Shown one piece after another: positions 42,134-53,763 of a stretch of 64,000 nt of DNA. This stretch comes from Zizania palustris. Lineage: Eukaryota; Streptophyta; Magnoliopsida; Poales; Poaceae. A program made the translations under genes and the position numbers. Numbering within the stretch: position 1 is the stretch's first letter; each line of letters begins with the position of its first letter. The stretch lies in contig JAAALK010000288.1 of assembly GCA_019279435.1 (NCBI GenBank), forward strand, positions 53,929,624-53,993,623. The letters run 5' to 3'. The notes beneath the pieces are model-generated. The model searched no databases. It was not told where the DNA came from and saw only the letters and a program-made list of their open reading frames with translations.

Positions 42134-44460
42134 TTATGCGAAGTATCGCTTTAGGTGCTCTGCATGCAAGGTATGTGCTAACTCTTCACCTTCTAAATTA
42201 GCTAATTTAAAAGAGCCAGGGCGCCCTGAACGAACAATTAGGTATGGAATTTCCATTTATTTCCTAACTTCCCTGGCGCTATAATGCTTCGTAGAACAAG
42301 ATGACCCGGTCTTAGTTCATTGAGCTTAACCTTCGGGTCAAACCAAGCCTTCGTTTGCTGATGATACTTTGATAAATTTGCCACAGCTCAAAGTCTTGTT
42401 TCTTCTGATAAATCTAGCGAAGCTTGTCTTTCTTCTTCAATCTCCGGTTCGGTGCTGCGAAACGATCCTCCTTTGAGCTCCGTTGGAGTCATAGCTTCAT
42501 CTACGAATAGTAGTCTGAATGGAGTAAAACCTGTGGACCTTGTTTGCGTAGTCTGAATGTACCATAAAATCTTCGGAAGCTCTTCGGTCCACAGTCCTTT
42601 TGCTAGTCCTACTATCCTTCGATTTAGCCCTGACAAAATATTTCCATTGGCTCGTTCTACGGCTCCATTAGACTGAGGATGTCTTACTGCAGCAAAACAT
42701 AACTGAATGCCTAGATCTTCGCAAAACTTCCTGAAGGGTTCTGCATCGAACTGTGTTCCATTATCAACTGTGAGTTGTCTAGGCACTCCGAACCGGCAAA
42801 TGATATTCTTCCAGAAGAATTTATGTACATTGTTCGAAGTGATAGCTGTCAAGGGCTCTGCTTCCACCCACTTAGAAAAATATTCAATAGCTACCACTGC
42901 AAATTTCAGATTTCCCTTGGCTACTGGAAAGGGTCCAATTAAATCCATACCCCATCTGGCCATAGGCCATACCGGAGCAATGACTTGAAGAGCTGTTGGT
43001 GGGCGATGACTTCGTCGACCCATCCACTGGCATCCTTGACAAGTGCGGACTAAGCTCTCTGCATCAGCTGTTATTGTAGGCCAGTAAAGCCCCTGGCGAA
43101 GTGTTTTTCCTGCCAAAGCTCGCGGGGCTAAATGGCTACCACAAAGGCCTTCATGAATTTCTCGAAGAATTTCCTGACCTTCGGCTTGAGATATACATCG
43201 GAGTAGAGGGGAACATACTCCGGCCTTGTATAAAATACCGTTGATTATTTGATAATTTCTAGCTCTAAGCTTTAATCTTGACAGCTGTGGCTCTTCGGGC
43301 AAATTTGTTCCTCCCTGTAAAAGTTCCATGATTGAATTTTTCCAATCCGTACTAGGAATGCAAAGAATCTCTGCAGAGGGAATTTGTGGCACCGAAGGTA
43401 TACTGAGCTCCTCATAGAAAGCTTCTTCTGGTACATCCACAGCTCCGGCTGCAGCTTTTGCTAAGATGTCCGCTTGCACATTTTCTGCTCTTGGTATACT
43501 CCGAATGGAAATACCCTTGAAGTGTGCTTCGATTTTACGGATTTCTTCTAAGTACTTTGCAAGCTGTGGATGCCGAACCTGGAAACTTTTATCTACGTGC
43601 CCTGCTACTATCTGAGAATCTGTCTTTATAATAATTCTTGTAGCCCCTAGAGCACGTGCTTTTCGGAGTCCCAATAAAATTCCTTCATACTCCGCTATAT
43701 TATTGGTAGACTTAAAGTTGAGTCTTGCGGAGTACATTGCTCTTTGCCCTGAAGGTGAAATTAATACTGCTCCAATGCCTGCTCCGGATGCTTGAAAAGC
43801 CCCATCGGAATAAACAGTCCAAACTCCGTCACTTGACTTCTCCGGAACCAAATTTGCAGGCGGAGTCCATTCTGCTACAAAATCTGCTAAGACTTGCGAT
43901 TTGATTGCTGTCCTTGCCAGGAAAGATATGCCGAAGGGTGCTAGCTCAACTGCCCACTTCCCAATCCTTCCAGTGGAATCCTTACTTCGAAGCATATCTC
44001 CTAAAGGATACGAAGTTGGTACAATTACATTGTGTGCCAAAAAATAATGTCTTAATTTCCTCGAAGCCATTATCAGAGCATAAACGAACTTCTCAAGTTC
44101 GGAGTATCTTGTCTTCGCTCCTGATAATGCTTCGGATACAAAATAAACAGGATTTTGGATCAACTTCCAATTGAAATCCACTTCTCTGACAAGGACTGCA
44201 CTGACAGCAGAACCTGTAGCTGCAAGGTAAAGGAGTAGGGTTTCGTCCGCAGTAGGCACCGTGAGTGTAGCAAGATTACTGAGATACTCTTTAATATCTT
44301 CGAAGCTTTTCTGACACTCCGATGTCCATGCAAAATCTTCAGACCCCTTCAATGCTTTAAATTTAGGCAAGCTTCTCTCCGCAGACCTTGATAAAAACCT
44401 GCTAAGTGCTGCCAGACGCCCAGTCAGCTTTTGCACTTGCTTTAAATTTTCCGGAGGACT
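42134..44460 (-). pseudogene. Element C pol 3' part: RNase H, archaeal-type RNase H, integrase
   Basis: The frame 44436-42388 (682 codons) carries the degenerate first RNase H, the archaeal-type RNase H (YSDGAFQASG, NNIAEYEG, KTDSQIV, QADILAKAA) and integrase with HHCC finger and D, D, E residues (GMDLIGPF; LTVDNGTQF; NGAVERANG). TGA at 42388 replaces CGA, and a one-base deletion near 42250 damages the last 85 codons before the natural stop at 42134. The frame begins at the RT deletion. Confidence 0.88.
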
Positions 44461-45406
44461 TCTTTCTGACGAAGACTAGGTTGGCTAACCATTCTGTGTG
44501 AGCCACTTCTCTGATAATCCCAGCCTTCAATAATTTCTCAACTTCATCTTTCGCTAGAGCAGCTCTTTCTGCAGACATTTTCTGGAGTCCTTGCCGAACA
44601 GGGCGGGCCTTCGGGTTTACAAGTAAACTATGTTCAATGATATCCCGATCGACTCCGGTGATATCTTCGTCAGACCAAGCGAAGACATCCAAATTCTCTT
44701 CTACCACCTTTTCCAAGGAGGTTGCAACTTCTGGAGGTAAATCTTTACCAAATTGAAATGTATACTCTTTACCATCTTTAACAATGACCTTCGCTGCAAT
44801 CTCTCCTTCAGGACTTGGTCTCGGAAAGGATTTCTTTGAAGCTTCGGAAGAGGCTGAAAAAATTTCTTCATTATCTTGTACATTGTTTACTTGTCTTGGA
44901 TCAAGAGGGGGACCATGACCATATTCCGCTCTCCGAGCGATAGCTTGATCTCCAAAGACAGTAAGGACTCCTGCTTGTGTGGGCATCTTCATGCACAAAT
45001 AATTGTGATGTGCTACAGCTCCGAACTGGTTTAGCATGCCTCTTCCGAAGATGACGTTGTAAGCATACGGGGCATCTACGACATCGAAGATTACTTCCTC
45101 AGTTCGGGCCAACAAACCTTCTCCGAAGGTAACTTCCATACCTATTTGGCCAAGTGCATCAAGCGGAGGTCCTGCGAAGCCTTGCAAAGGACGAGCCGCT
45201 GGAAGAAGATGCTTTCTGGAGATGCACAATTGATCGAAGGCTTGAACAAAAATGATGTCTGCCGAACTACCTCCATCAATCAACACCCTTCGAACTTCAG
45301 TGCCCGCAATATCAGCAGTGATAACAAGTGGGTCTGCATGCGGGAACTTAATGCCAGCTGCGTCCTCCTCAGAAAAGGATATCGGTACATGAGACCACTC
45401 CGGCAT
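44461..45406 (-). pseudogene. Element C protease and RT N-terminus
   Basis: Frame from 45406 contains protease (LIDGGSSADI) and the RT finger region up to VFVRKKSSGK. There it jumps to sequence found about 530 bp further on in element A, out of frame, so the palm with YMDD is absent. The extra C-terminal residues in this open frame are a product of the deletion. Confidence 0.88.
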
Positions 45407-46992
45407 TGCAGCTGCAGACGACGAAGTCCCAATATGGCCTACTTCTCTGACGTAGTCTCTTCACTGTCTCTTTGACATGCTTCCGAGGGTACCTCCTCCG
45501 GAGATGGGGAGGACTACTCTTTTCCCTCGATCTTGCCCTTCCTCTTGCTTCGGAGGTGGCATAACATTGGCCACTGAAGGGTGTCTTGCAGCATCAAAGT
45601 TTTCTATCCACGCCACAGCCTGGACCGGCTCTGGGCGCGTTGCAGCTGGAACTCGGTCGGTAGTACCTCGACCCGAAGTTCTTTCTAGATACTCTCCCCT
45701 TAGGGTAAGTATAGCCTTGCAAGTATCAGTTGCATGGCTTCGATTTTCTCCATGGATGCAGCAGAAAAGGGTCTGGCCCTTGCCAGCCGTTTTCCCTGGC
45801 GGCCTCCAGCCGCTGGCCTTGTTCCCCGAAGACTGTGGAGCTCTCTGTGTAAACTTCTGTGGGGGTGCAATATTCATGACTTCAGAACGAGGGTGCTTTT
45901 GCCCTCTTCTCCGATCATGTTGAACTTCGAAGACTGGTTCTTGCGGCTGTGCTGAAGTTTTTACTTCTACTTTAACTTCTTGCAATATGGATGAAGTAGC
46001 GGCAGTTCTTCGGAGCCAACCCTCTTCTGACCTCGCATACTCCTCGAAGTATGACATCAACTGAGAGACCGAGGATATGCTTTTCCGATGAAGCTTATCC
46101 AAAAGGCCTTGATGAGTGACGCCTTCCCGAGCTGCATCAACTACCGAAGATGCAGACAACCCCCGTATCTGTGACTTCGTATGAGCGAAGCGCTTGAAAT
46201 ATTGCCTCAATGTCTCTCCGGGGAGCTGTTTCACCTGGAAAAGGCTTCTGTTGACATGGGAGGCACGAAGGTGCCTTGAAAATTGCTTATAAACTTCTTC
46301 TTCAGCTGCCCCCATGAATTAATTGATCCTGGCTTCAAGGACCAGAACCACCTTAATGCCACTCCTTGAAGAGCTAAGGGGAAGCACTTTGCCATGGTGT
46401 CTCGAACTCCTCCGCTAGCTTCAATTGCTAGGGCATAAGAACGAATAAACTCTCCGGGATCTTCATCTCCAGCATACTTATAGAGCTTCGAAGTCTTAAA
46501 CTTCGGATCAAAGCGAACTTTCTGCAGCTCAGGATGCAGCGGAGATTCATTATCGAAGGAGGCGTTCTCCGGGGCTTCGGGATAGTCGGGTTCGTCGTCT
46601 TCGGGCACTTCTAGGATAGATGGGATGGCTTCAGAGCGAAGCCTGTTCGCAGCTTCTTGCCGCCACCTTGCTACTTCAGCTTGAAGGTTGGCCATTTGGG
46701 TGGCCATATCTCCAAGATTGGCTTCATCTCCTCCGGAAGGATCTTCCGGGTCTTGGGAACTGGTAGGATCAGTTTGAATTGGGATGGAAGGTGGAGAAGG
46801 GACTCCGGGTGGTCGAAGTATGGAAGGAGTTGGCGGAGAAGCTTCGTATGTATGAGGGATGGAAACTCCTTCAGGAGTTTGCGGAGGGAATGTCGAAGGC
46901 CCTCTGACTTCAACCGTGTCAAATGGTATCTCTCCGGATATCCGAGAGGACCTCCGAACGGGATTGCGAGGTGCGCTCCGCTTAGGAGGCAT
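45407..46992 (-). pseudogene. Element C gag and gag-pol linker
   Basis: ATG at 46992 (MPPKRSAPRNPVRRSS). Gag matches element A, with a one-base deletion near 46252 (CAACAGAAG for CAACAGGAAG) that splits it into frames 46992-46231 and 46315-45461. The zinc finger CCIHGENRSHATDTC is intact. Where element A has TGA after gag, C has CGA and continues into the linker, ending at TGA near 45461 (SMSKRQ then stop). Confidence 0.88.
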
Positions 46993-47034
46993 GATGTAAA
47001 AAGTTGGTAGAGAACGAAGTTTTTTGGACTAGGT

Positions 47035-47052
47035 TCCCCACGGACGGCGCCA
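47035..47052 (-). other. Element C primer binding site
   Basis: TGGCGCCGTCCGTGGGGA on the minus strand, identical to element A and two bases from the 5' LTR. Confidence 0.7.
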
Positions 47053-47054
47053 AC

Positions 47055-47548
47055 TGTTGGCGTAAAAGATTACGCTAACAGGTTTCTGTAGATTAGAAAT
47101 TAACAAACGAATTGTTTGCGAAGTAAACTATTCTAAGCCTCCAAAAGGATAATAACTTAGAATAGTTTGAATGTGTGTATTGAATAACTTGTATTCGGTA
47201 CCTATTACAGGGTGAAGTGGGGGTATTTATAGGCCCAAATATTAAGGAAAAGACCTATTTACCCCTCTATTACAACCGACATAGTGGAAACTATTCGGTA
47301 CCCTCGATAGGGCTAAAATGGTAAAAGACTAATCTAATAATATAAAAGATAAATCTTCCATCTTAGCTGGCAATAAAAATCTCGAAGAACTTTAGTTCGA
47401 AGATGTACTCCGAACCAACGCCTATCTTCGTACTTCGAGCTTGACTCAGGGTATCTTCGAAGATGGACGTCTGGAAACCTTCGAATCCACTATCTACTTT
47501 TATGCTGTTGCGGCAATAACCCCGAAGATGAGATATTTTACCCCAACA
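47055..47548 (-). repeat. Element C 5' LTR
   Basis: 494 bp, partner of 36650-37143. TATA box on the minus strand at 47224-47231. Confidence 0.96.
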
Positions 47549-47553
47549 TCCAT
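47549..47553. repeat. Target site duplication of element C, right copy (TCCAT)
   Basis: Matches 36645-36649. Confidence 0.95.
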
Positions 47554-48419
47554 GATGGGTGAACTCACCTTTTTCCTTGGTTTGCAAATCAAGCAAAGCA
47601 AACAAGGTACTTTCGTTCATCAGACGAAGTACACCAAGGACCTGCTCAAGAAGTTTGACATGGCAGATGTGAAGCCCCTCGCCACTCCAATGGCTACATC
47701 TGTAGCATTGGATCCTGATGAAGATGGAGAAGCCGTAGATCAGAAGGAGTTCCGAAGCATGATCGGCTCCCTCCTCTGCTTGACTGCCACGAGGCCGGAC
47801 ATACACTTTGCAGTGTGTTTGTGCGCTCGTTTTCAGGCTTCACCACGAGCTTCGCACCGCCAAGCGGTAAAATGCATACTCAGGTATCTCAAACATACCC
47901 TCGAATTTGGCATATGGTATTCAGCATCTTCATCTTTGTGTCTTCGAGGTTATTCCGATGCGGACTTTGCTGGGTGTAGGATTGATAGGAAGAGTACCTC
48001 TGGTACTTGTCATTTTCTGGGTACTTCTCTGGTTTGCTGGTCTTCCCGCAAACTAGTCTAGTGTTGCACAATCGATGGCTGAGGCCGAATATGTTGCTGC
48101 AGCTAGCTGTTGCTCTCAGATTTTGTGGATGGTTTCCACTTTGCGGGATTTCGGGTTAGATTATAAGAGTGTTCCACTTTTCTGTGATAACACTAGCGCT
48201 ATTTGTATTGCAAATAACCCGGTTCAGCATTCCAGAACCAAACACATTGATGTGCGATATCATTTCCTCAGAGATCACAATGAGAAGGGTGATATTGAAC
48301 TTCAATATGTTGATACCCAACACCAGCTAGCCGATATTTTCACAAAACCCCTCGATGCTTCTCGTTTTGCTTACTTGCGTGGGGAACTTGGTATTTGTCA
48401 CCCTTACGGCATTTTGTGA
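47554..48419 (+). pseudogene. Copia II pol continued: RT end and RNase H
   Basis: Continues the frame interrupted by element C (MMGELTFFLGLQIKQSKQG). RNase H motifs GYSDADFAG, AEAEYVAAASC, CDNTSAI and HIDVRYHFLRD are present. A one-base insertion near 48056 (CTAGTCTAGTG for CAGTATAGTG in copia I) breaks it; the second frame starts around 48075 and ends at TGA 48417. Confidence 0.88.
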
Positions 48420-49608
48420 GGGGGAGCAGATTTAGATGAATGTGCATTTGCTGATTGAGTGTTGAAATTGCATTTACATCTTTTGCACTTATATGCCTGA
48501 TTATAACTCATGAACTCATGACCGCTCAGCTCTCTTTAATTTATCTGAAACATTCATGTGCATGATGTTTTATTTTCTTAATCAAATCATGCTCACTACT
48601 TAGTCTTGAATCTAGCATGTTTAGGAAGGACTACTTTAGCTATCTTTATCTGCTTGATAGCAAGACACATTTCTTTGGATGTTAAAAATTGCAACTTGAA
48701 AAATTGTTCTACATTTTCATGGATATTCATAAAGTGCCAAACAATTGGTTCACTTAGTTAAAATCAAAAAACTCCATGATTTACATGCTTTAAATGCAAA
48801 GATCCAAGTGGGTTTGTTTGTCGCACTACTCTATCCTAGACCGCTTACCATTGCACTTTGGTCTGAACTGGGATAGTCTAGTGTATGCCAAAATCATTGC
48901 CTTAAGCTTCTGATGGCTTTCATGCCTAGGCTTGGCCTGATTGGAAAGTATAAGGTGGACAAACAAATAACCCCTGGCATTCATAAAAGAACAACAAAAT
49001 TCATTAATCATCAAGTTTGCTTTTCACGCTCCATTTGAACTGGCCTTGTCTGTCTAGAGTAGAACATGACTAGCTTTGCGTAGTCCCTGCTCTTACTTGT
49101 CTAGTTTCCTTGACTAAGTGGTGATGCTTTTAATTCAAAAATGATCAACTCACATGCTTCATCATGTTTTTAGAGAATGTTAATTTGAGCTGAGCCCATG
49201 ATCATTGGTGTTATTGTTGGCATATTTTTGCTTTATATGTCTCTGCAATTCTGCTCATTTCCAAGCTATGCATACTTTTCATGCTCCTTGCTGCTTGCAT
49301 TGCCAAAGGGGGAGAGACTTGCTACGTTCTCTGCCGCAAGGGGTATAATTTCCAAAGGGGGAGAAAATTTGACATAAAGGGGGAGAAGATTCTCTGTTGC
49401 AAAAAGGGAAAATTAACTCAGGGGGAGTTTTTATCTTGAAAACAGGAGATTTGCCGAAGGGGCTTTTTAGAAAGGGGGAGGAAAATTCTTTTGTCAAGTG
49501 ACATGATTTGGCTCAGTTTCTGAGTTTTTATGGTCACTTGTGTGCTGAAATTTTTCAAATTTTCTTGAACTTGGATTTGGTTGTCAATGCACTCATCAAG
49601 GGGGAGAT
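48420..49608 (+). other. Copia II 3' region with repeated GGGGGAG tracts
   Basis: About 1.2 kb non-coding. G-rich purine tracts occur right after the stop and in a cluster at about 49305-49475, and the final AAGGGGGAGAT abuts the LTR as the likely polypurine tract. Similar to 18788-19915. Confidence 0.7.
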
Positions 49609-51602
49609 TGAGAAACTAAGGGTTGGTTTCAGCAGTTTGTGATGAGTGATTGACAGGCTTTTTACCTCTGTTCGAAGGGGTACCTCCGAAGGGTGTTAGA
49701 GGTGGTTTCACCGAAGGGTGTTCGGTGGTTTGCTTGCTGCAGCTGTTGCAGCGGAGTGTGCATGTCGGAGGGGTCCGACAGTACACGATGACTGGGTGTG
49801 TACCGGAGGCTTCGGTACTTTGGGCGGTACACCGGAGTGTGTGCCGGAGGTTGCTAACTCGGAGAGGTCTCCGGAGTACTTGATACATTTGTCTGTTTGT
49901 CTGTGGTGCGCAGGGACTTCGGAGGCGACGGACAGGTTCGCGGCAGGTGAACCTGGGTCAAGCGGGAGGCTTGATGCCAGGGGAGTCGGAGAGCTCCGTC
50001 ACGGTGGCTGCGAAGGGGTCTGGGTTGGTCCTCGGGTCGAGGCGTGCCAGGTGAAGGCAGAGAGTGCGGAGCGTGGCTCCGGGTGAAGGTACTCTGAGAC
50101 AAAGTCCTCGGAGGTGAGGCACTTCGAAGGTACTCCGGATGGAGTAACTTCGGAGTTGGATTGATCAAGTCCTCTACGGAGGCAAGGCGTTCGAAGTGTG
50201 CTCCTGGAGGGAGACATTCGAAGGTACCCGACGAAGGTCTCAGAAGTCGAGGTGCATCGAAGGCATGGTCCGGGTGAGGCTCGTCGAGGAGTGTGCTCGG
50301 GGAGAGACACTGCGACGAAGTGCTCATGGAATGCTGCATGCGGAGGCCTTGGACGAAGGAGGGACTTCGAAGGGTGGTACTCCGAAGGTGGGGCTTCAGG
50401 AGTGAGGAAGGCTTCGGAGCGAGCCTAGCTCCGGAGCAAGGTTGACTTGAGGTGCTTCGGCCTGCGTGGCTTCGGTACATGGACTGACGGAGTTCGAGCT
50501 GGGCGGAAGCTGCGAAGCCGTGGTGGTCCACTCCGGAGGTGTTGGTGCGAAGGCCCAAGGGCTTTGACGGCTTTTGCTCAAAACCGTCACTGTATCGAAG
50601 GCTGACTTCGGTGAAGCGAAGGCCATCTGGCTCAAGGCTTCTCACCGAAGCTACCGCACCCCTCGCGTGCGAAGGGGGGCTTCGGAAAGGTCAAAGGCTG
50701 CAAGTCTGACAGTGTCTGCTCTGCAAAAAGCTGGCGCTGTCCCCTCTGCAAAGGCTGATAGAGAAGCCTCCAATAAAGTTGACTACCTTTTGTACCCCTC
50801 AGTTTTGTAGAGACAAAACCAATGTAAACCCTAGGGGTAAAGTAGTCAATTCCTTTGGGTGAACTGTGGGCTATAAATATGGGGGCTTGGTAGGTAACAT
50901 TTAACACTTTGAGCATTTACTGTTGAGCTCCGGTACTAGCCACATACTTCGTTGTATTCATCCAGAGTTCAATTTTATTGTGTTCCTTGTTCAAGCGGCG
51001 AAGCCCTGCTTCTGTGTGTTTTTTGCTTGAGCTCGATTTACATACCTCGCTAGCTTTAGTGCACCGAAGCCTGTCTAGGCGAAGGGTGTTTTGTGCGAAG
51101 TGTGTTTTTCAGTGTGCCGTCGCTCTGTGTAACAGGAGGTGAGACCTCGCTGCTTACTAGCGAAGCCCTGATCGAAGCCCGCGTTTTTATCGTGTCTGAG
51201 TACCTAGCGAAGTCTGTGAGTGTGTGTTTAGACCTTCGGTGTACGAAGCCCAGCACCAGTTGCTGCTGCCAAGTACCTGGTCGAAGTCCACAGAGGGTTG
51301 TCCACTCTTGCGAAGGGGGAAGTGCGAAGCCTGCTCGAAGCACCCTGTGTGCAGAGCCTGCACTGACTTAGCAGAGTTGATTTTCGAAGGTTGTAAGTGG
51401 AGCGAAGTCTTCTTGGCTTCGAACTTTTGCTCCTGTGAAGCCTGTGTTCGGAGCGGTCAAAGCACCTCCGAACCAGACCTTCGAAGGTAGTGTTCTAAGC
51501 CTGTTCCGCAGAAGACAGAACTAAAACCGAAGGCTAGTTTTTAGCCCGAAATTTTAAAAGCTCCCATTCACCCCCCCTCTAGTCACCGTTTTCGGTCCAA
51601 CA
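49609..51602 (+). repeat. Copia II 3' LTR
   Basis: TGAGAAACTAAGGGTTGG ... GGTCCAACA, partner of the 5' LTR at 29824. TATA box at 50872. Confidence 0.93.
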
Positions 51603-51607
51603 TAAAG
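51603..51607. repeat. Target site duplication of copia II, right copy (TAAAG)
   Basis: Matches 29819-29823. Confidence 0.93.
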
Positions 51608-53000
51608 CTTCAAGAGCAGGCGACCGAGGTTGAGGGACTCTGAGCTCTGGCAGCCAAGGTCAATGGACTCTAAGCCCGGGCGGCCGAACTAGAGGATCTC
51701 CGAGCTCAGGTGGCTGAAGTCGATGAGCTTTGAGCGCAGAGTGGCCGAGGTCGTCGAACTCTGAGCTCAGGAACTGAGGCCGATGAATTGCGAGCTCGGG
51801 TGGCCGAGGTCAATGAGCTCCGAGTTAGGGCGGCTAAGGTTGAGGAGCTCAGGACACGGATAGCCGAAGACGAGGCCATTAAGGCTCAAAGGGACAAGTT
51901 GGAGAAGACGGTCTCGGATCTCGTGGCTTCGAACGAGAAGTTGAGGGCATCGTTGGCGAAGGACGAGGAGGTAGCAGCCAATGCCATAGCACCCTCAAGG
52001 ACGTTTTGGAGCACTTCGGGAGGTCTTGTTCTCTGGATCTTGACGTCGCGCAGGAGCCCCTGAGCCGAGGACTGAGGTTCATCTAGGATTCCACGAGGAT
52101 CATGGATGTTACCATAGCCAAATACGGGGAGGTCTCCGGGCGGGTGGCCACCCTTGGTGTCCTCCACCACCTTGAGGTCGTCTGGGGCGCCATCTTGGTG
52201 AGAATAGGGACAATCCTCATCATCTTCGGTGGGGACCGCCTCCTTGCTCCGACTCCGCCCATGAAGAAGGCCTGGAAGATATTCCAAGCACCTTGGAAGG
52301 CCAAGGGTCCATCAGCAATGAAGACTTGGATGGACGAGGCTCATCAATCGACTCTGCCGCGAGCGCAGCTCCCTCCGAAGCTTGCCCCTACCATTCACCA
52401 TTCGGGCCCAAAGGTGTAGTTTCCTTAGGGCCTTTTCCTATAAAGTTAATCTTGTAAGCAAGGGTCTATGACTTTATAAATGAAAACCTCTTTTGGAAAT
52501 TGCTTAGGATTTGGTCGACGCCTCGAATTCTAAGGTCGAGGTACTTGATGCGACAGAGGCTCTTCGTCATCAGTGGGCTATTTTCGAAGCCCTTAGGTCT
52601 AGTAGACGTGCTCATTTTACTGTCCCTCATGATAGCTAAGGGAGCATTATTTCTGAAGTTTTGCCCGAAGTGTTTGCATTCATAAAAAAGGAAGAGAGGG
52701 AGGTGAGGGCTTCGTCTTCGTCGCCTGAGCCCTTGGACTGGTCTGATGTAGAGCAGGACCCTAGCAAGTTGGAGCTCGGGGTCAACCTCTCCGAACTTGG
52801 GCACAGCTTTAGGAGGACCAGAGATCCTGGAGAGCTTCGAAGAAGGCAAAGAAAGGGAAAGTAGGTCTAAAGGAAAGACCCTCGCAGCCCCTAGGTCTTC
52901 GGGAACGTTGGGGGCTAGAGAGGGTTCGGAGAGCCCAGCTAGCTTGTAGGATCGGAAAGGTTTCTGATTCCTTCTCGGGTTGGACACTGATTTCTCGTAG
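51608..53000 (+). pseudogene. Element E antisense gene: exon 4 remainder and exon 5
   Basis: Exon 4 (to 52413) encodes coiled coil with repeated VAEVxEL heptads and then a tail homologous to exon 4 of A and C (FGGDRLLAPTPPMKKAWKIFQ ... MKTWMDEA). A 94 bp intron (52414-52507, GT...TGCTTAG) matches intron 4. Exon 5 (52508-53000) matches EVLDATEALRHQWAIFEALR and ends in a degenerate LLGLDTDFS. Stops and frameshifts are frequent. The heptads between 51620 and 51850 look internally duplicated (GCCGAGGTCGATGAGCTC-like units of about 45 bp). Confidence 0.68.
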
Positions 53001-53297
53001 GTCCTTAAGTGTTGCTCGAATGCTATCCATGTTGTCATTGTAATTAAAATTTAAATGAAATTGGATTGTTCATTCTGTTTTGATGCTCTGAATTTATTAT
53101 CACCCCCTACCCCTCCTTGCGTGTGGGCGGCCTGTCGGATTCACACAATGACTGTTGCCATGATTCTAAGTGTACATTTTGCGGCGGGTGTGCTTTATCG
53201 ATTCGGTCTTTTACACTCGTGGGTGTGGTTCGAACTGTTGGGTTCGGGGAGCAGAGCGTGGGTGCTTCGACCCTCCAGCTCGGTATCCATAATTCGA
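53001..53297. other. Non-coding spacer, element E
   Basis: About 300 bp between the antisense gene and the repeats; nothing recognised. Confidence 0.45.
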
Positions 53298-53640
53298 GCA
53301 CTTCAAGCTGGTAACTTGGAACCCTTTAGTTCGGATGCGTCGAGCTGGTGGCTCGGAATCTTTTAGGTTGGATGCTTCAAGCCGATGGCTCAGAATCCTT
53401 TGCGCGGATGCTTCAAGCCGGTGGCTCGGAATCCTTTAGGTTAGATGCCTCAAGCCAATGGCTCGGAATCCTTAGTGCAGATGCTTCAAGCCAGTGGCTT
53501 GGAATCCTTTGTGCGGATGCTTCGAGCCAGTGGCTCAGAATCCTTGGTGCTGATACTTCGAGCCGTTGGCTCAGAATCCTTTGTGCGGATGCTTCAAACT
53601 AGTGGCTCAGAATCCTTTAGTTTGGATGCTTCGATTTGGT
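53298..53640. repeat. 36 bp tandem repeats, element E
   Basis: About nine units, typified by GATGCTTCAAGCCAGTGGCT, then TGGAATCCTTTGTGCG. The core AGCC-RRTGGCTYGGAMTCC matches half of the 61 bp unit of A and C, so these are shortened relatives at the same position in the element. Confidence 0.85.
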
Positions 53641-53763
53641 ACGAAACAAGTCTTGTACTATAGTGCGTCCACCTTGGCAAAGGTTGTTTCGGAGAAGCAT
53701 CGCTAAAAACCGGGCGGATGGATTTTATTACAAAATAGTACATTGGTCATGATTACATTGATT

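Larger units (their letters stand above)
36650..47548 (-). mobile_element. Element C: Tat-type Ty3/gypsy, close relative of A, lacking the RT core
   Basis: 10,899 bp in minus orientation with 494 bp LTRs and a TCCAT duplication, inserted in the copia II RT. It has the same order as A, including the antisense gene (plus strand here) and 61 bp repeats. By eye the LTRs differ at about nine positions. About 530 bp of RT, including YMDD, are deleted; gag has a one-base deletion; the gag-pol linker has TGA. Confidence 0.95.
29824..51602 (+). mobile_element. Copia II: complete SIRE/Maximus-type Ty1/copia, split by element C
   Basis: Bounded by LTRs of about 1,995 bp (29824-31818, 49609-51602) and a TAAAG duplication. 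Without element C and its duplicated target it is about 10.9 kb. Order: LTR, iMet primer site, gag with zinc knuckle, coiled-coil/Lys-rich linker, pol (protease, integrase, RT, RNase H), 3' region with G-rich tracts, LTR. The LTRs look about 97-98% identical over the parts I compared. Gag has several one-base insertions, so this copy is inactive. Confidence 0.93.

Noticed and set aside
44402..44460. C-terminal peptide after VFVRKKSSGK in element C as a novel domain
   Set aside because: It is out-of-frame sequence downstream of the RT deletion.
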